From assembly GCF_033343995.1 (NCBI RefSeq), contig NZ_CP137573.1, positions 1,488,001 to 1,552,000 on the forward strand: DNA of 64,000 nt. The letters run 5' to 3'. The stretch is from Streptomyces sp. HUAS YS2. Lineage in GTDB: Bacteria > Actinomycetota > Actinomycetes > Streptomycetales > Streptomycetaceae. This document shows positions 62,308-64,000 of the stretch, in pieces; within the stretch, counting starts at the first letter, position 1; each line of letters begins with the position of its first letter. Made by a program: the position numbers and the translations under genes. Under the pieces are notes generated by a model. The model saw nothing but the letters and a program-made list of their open reading frames with translations. It did not search any database and was not told the origin of the DNA.

Positions 62308-63087
62308 TCAGACGTCCAGGTCGACGACGACCGGCGCGTGGTCGGAGGCGCCCTTGCCCTTGCGCTCCTCGCGGTCGACGTAGCTGTCCTTCACCGCGTC
62401 CGCGAACGCCTTGTTGCCGTACACGAGATCGATGCGCATGCCCTTGTTCTTGGGGAAGCAGAGCTGACGGTAGTCCCAGTACGTGAACGGGTGGTCGTAC
62501 TTGAGGGGGCGCGGCACCACGTCCCCGAGCCCCGCCTCGCGCAGCCCGGCGAGTGCGGCGCGCTCGGGCGCGGTGACGTGCGTCGCGCCGTCGAAGACCG
62601 CGATGTCCCAGACGTCGTCGTCGGTCGGCGCGATGTTGTAGTCGCCGAGCACGGCGAAGGGACGGCCGCCGGCCGCGTCCTCGGCGACCGCGCCCTTGAG
62701 CGCCTCCAGCCAGCGCAGCTTGTACGCGTAGTGCTCGTGGGCCACCTCGCGGCCGTTCGGCACGTACACCGACCAGACCCGGACCGGGCCGCAGGTGGCC
62801 GAGATGGCCCGGGGCTCCTGCAGGCCCTCGTACTCCGGCCCGCCGGGCAGGCCGGTGACGACGTCCTCCAGGCCGACCTTGGAGAGCAGGGCGACGCCGT
62901 TCCACCGGCCGGTCGCGTTGACCACCGACTCGTACCCCAGCTCGCGCAGCTCGTCGGTGGGGAACTGCTCGGCGGTGCACTTGGTCTCCTGGATGCACAG
63001 CACGTCCGTGCCGGTACTCTCCAGCCAGGCCAGCAGGCGGGGCAGACGGGCGGTGATCGAGTTGACGTTCCAGGTGGCGATGCGCAT
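62308..63087 (-). CDS. xth: exodeoxyribonuclease III
   Basis: A 259-residue EEP-superfamily nuclease. MRIATWNVNSITARLPRLL, the metal Glu in CIQETKC, YVPNGRE, GDYNIAPTDDDVWD and the C-terminal SDHAPVVVD with catalytic Asp-His are all present. It is an AP endonuclease and 3'-5' exonuclease for base-excision repair. The ATG at 63087 gives the standard N-terminus; the frame from 63117 adds ten non-conserved residues. It lies 39 bp after the MBL-fold gene on the same strand. Confidence 0.95.
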   Translation of the reverse strand: MRIATWNVNSITARLPRLLAWLESTGTDVLCIQETKCTAEQFPTDELRELGYESVVNATGRWNGVALLSKVGLEDVVTGLPGGPEYEGLQEPRAISATCGPVRVWSVYVPNGREVAHEHYAYKLRWLEALKGAVAEDAAGGRPFAVLGDYNIAPTDDDVWDIAVFDGATHVTAPERAALAGLREAGLGDVVPRPLKYDHPFTYWDYRQLCFPKNKGMRIDLVYGNKAFADAVKDSYVDREERKGKGASDHAPVVVDLDV

Positions 63088-63126
63088 GAGCGCAAGCCTA
63101 ACGGCGGGGTGTGACACTCACCGCGC

Positions 63127-63759
63127 TCAGAGCTCGGCGGACTCCCCCGGTGTCAGCCGGGCGTGGTCGGCGCCGCCCAGCGCGCCGATCTGGTTGTCGT
63201 AGATCGGCCGGGCGAGGTCGGTCAGCAGGGCGTCGTGCACGTCGAAGGCGCGGCGCGGCTTCACCTCGCGCACGTAGTCGATGACCTCGGAGATCTTGTT
63301 CCACGGGGCCATCACCGGAAGCAGCAGCGTCTCCACCGGGTGGTCCGGCACGGTGAGGGCGTCGCCGGGGTGGAAGACCGCCCCGTCGACCAGGAAGCCG
63401 ACGTTGGTGATCCGCGGGATGTCCGGGTGGATCACCGCGTGCAGCTCGCCGTGCACCTGCACGTCGAAACCGGCCGCGCTGAACGTGTCGCCGTGCCCGA
63501 CGGTGTGCACCCGGCCCGGGAAGGCCGCCGAGATCTTCTCGGCGACGCTCCGCAGCGTCCAGATCTCGGCCGCCGGGTTGGCCTCCAGGCCGGCCCGCAG
63601 CCGCTCCTCGTTGAAGTGGTCGAGGTGCTCGTGCGTGACCAGCAGGACGTCCGCGCCGACGGCGGACTCCTCCTCGCTGAAGGTGCCCGGGTCGATCACG
63701 AGCGTGCGTCCGTCCTTCTCCAGGCGGACGCAGGCGTGGGTCATCTTGGTCAGCTTCAC
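63127..63759 (-). CDS. MBL-fold metallo-hydrolase
   Basis: A 210-residue metallo-beta-lactamase-fold hydrolase. The zinc motif is LVTHEHLDHF (H-x-H-x-D-H), with additional metal ligands likely in VHPDIP and FHPGDA. Sequence runs from VKLTKMTHACVRLEKDGRTLVIDPG at the start to DVHDALLTD near the C-terminus. The group resembles UlaG/COG2220 proteins of unknown substrate. The GTG at 63759 has GGTGGAG 6 nt upstream and is preferred over 63774. Confidence 0.88.
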   Translation of the reverse strand: MKLTKMTHACVRLEKDGRTLVIDPGTFSEEESAVGADVLLVTHEHLDHFNEERLRAGLEANPAAEIWTLRSVAEKISAAFPGRVHTVGHGDTFSAAGFDVQVHGELHAVIHPDIPRITNVGFLVDGAVFHPGDALTVPDHPVETLLLPVMAPWNKISEVIDYVREVKPRRAFDVHDALLTDLARPIYDNQIGALGGADHARLTPGESAEL

Positions 63760-63811
63760 GGAACTCCACCTCACGGCGACACGGTCGGGCCTCGGGCAAG
63801 ATCACCCCAGC

Positions 63812-64000
63812 CTACGCCTGGGGCGTGGTCTCCTCCCGGACGGCCTGCTGCATCACGCGCAGGGCCGCGTTGGCGGCCGGCATCCCGCAGTAGACCGCGG
63901 TGTGGATCAGGATCTCCTTGATCTCGTCCGGGGTCAGGCCGTTGCGGAGCGCGGCCCGGGTGTGCCCGGCCAGCTCCTCCAGGTGCCCGCCGGCGATCAG
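63812..64000 (-). CDS. 4-carboxymuconolactone decarboxylase family protein (5' end outside window)
   Basis: Only the last 62 codons are present, ending in TAG at 63812. The visible sequence (LTPDEIKEILIHTAVYCGMPAANAALRV) is the C-terminal helix-loop-helix of PcaC-type carboxymuconolactone decarboxylases, including the conserved Cys and His. In protocatechuate breakdown PcaC converts carboxymuconolactone to enol-lactone; in actinobacteria it is often fused to the lactonase (PcaL). The rest lies to the right of the window, probably with other pca genes. Confidence 0.85.
   Translation of the reverse strand: MIAGGHLEELAGHTRAALRNGLTPDEIKEILIHTAVYCGMPAANAALRVMQQAVREETTPQA

Overview
The window looks like chromosomal DNA of a Streptomyces or a close relative. 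It is very GC-rich, genes are tightly packed with ATGA/GTGA stop-start overlaps, GTG starts are common, several genes appear to have leaderless or near-leaderless promoters, and the gene content is typical of streptomycetes (crotonyl-CoA carboxylase/reductase with the ethylmalonyl-CoA pathway, an Ada-AlkA fusion, F420-dependent oxidoreductases, SAV_2336/FxsC-like proteins). I see no rRNA, tRNA, CRISPR array, integrase or insertion sequence. All product names come from reading the translated sequence; no search was run.

Left part (1-10.1 kb): a truncated DHA2-type MFS exporter with tandem carboxypeptidase-regulatory-like repeats on its C-terminus, an SRPBCC protein divergent from an SplB-like radical SAM protein with a LexA-type SOS box between them, a secreted S33/TAP-like peptidase, a Rid-family protein convergent with a HEAT-repeat protein, then a tandem-duplicated 3-hydroxyacyl-CoA dehydrogenase and a TetR regulator.

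10.1-18.3 kb: the ethylmalonyl-CoA pathway operon ccr-meaA-mcl-mch-mcd, followed by psd-pssA (phosphatidylethanolamine synthesis) and a 40-bp perfect palindrome that should work as a bidirectional terminator. 18.3-24.5 kb: a double-GNAT acetyltransferase and a complete branched-chain-amino-acid-type ABC importer (livF-G-H-M-K order, all genes overlapping). 24.5-28.1 kb: an EF-G paralogue preceded by a possible small leader ORF, and a glycerate kinase.

28.3-33.2 kb: a neighbourhood rich in ADP-ribose/NAD chemistry (ADP-ribosylglycohydrolase, Nudix hydrolase, SIR2 deacylase, macrodomain) with two alkylation-repair genes (ogt, ada-alkA). 33.2-35.6 kb: a phytoene-desaturase-like oxidoreductase and an inositol/histidinol-phosphatase-like gene.

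35.6-42.5 kb is the most striking region: four overlapping minus-strand genes encoding an alpha/beta hydrolase, a caspase-like protein with a VMAP-like C-terminal region, a MoxR AAA ATPase, and a vWA + TIR protein. This is the architecture of a vWA-MoxR-VMAP conflict (defence or cell-suicide) system, here with two candidate effectors, a TIR domain and a caspase.

42.7-50.3 kb: a six-gene operon for reductive pyrimidine/hydantoin catabolism (beta-ureidopropionase, class III aminotransferase, dihydropyrimidinase, LLM F420/flavin oxidoreductase, NCS1 transporter, amidase) with a strong palindromic operator and three helically phased repeats upstream. 50.5-64 kb: an uncharacterised protein, an HxlR/PPOX/NmrA-like regulatory trio, a divergent XRE/methionine aminopeptidase pair with near-leaderless promoters, gamma-glutamyltransferase, a cytochrome P450 overlapping a hypothetical gene, a TPR protein, a secreted CocE-type hydrolase, a DUF6278-like protein, exonuclease III, an MBL hydrolase, and the 3' end of a carboxymuconolactone decarboxylase, which suggests a beta-ketoadipate cluster beyond the right edge.
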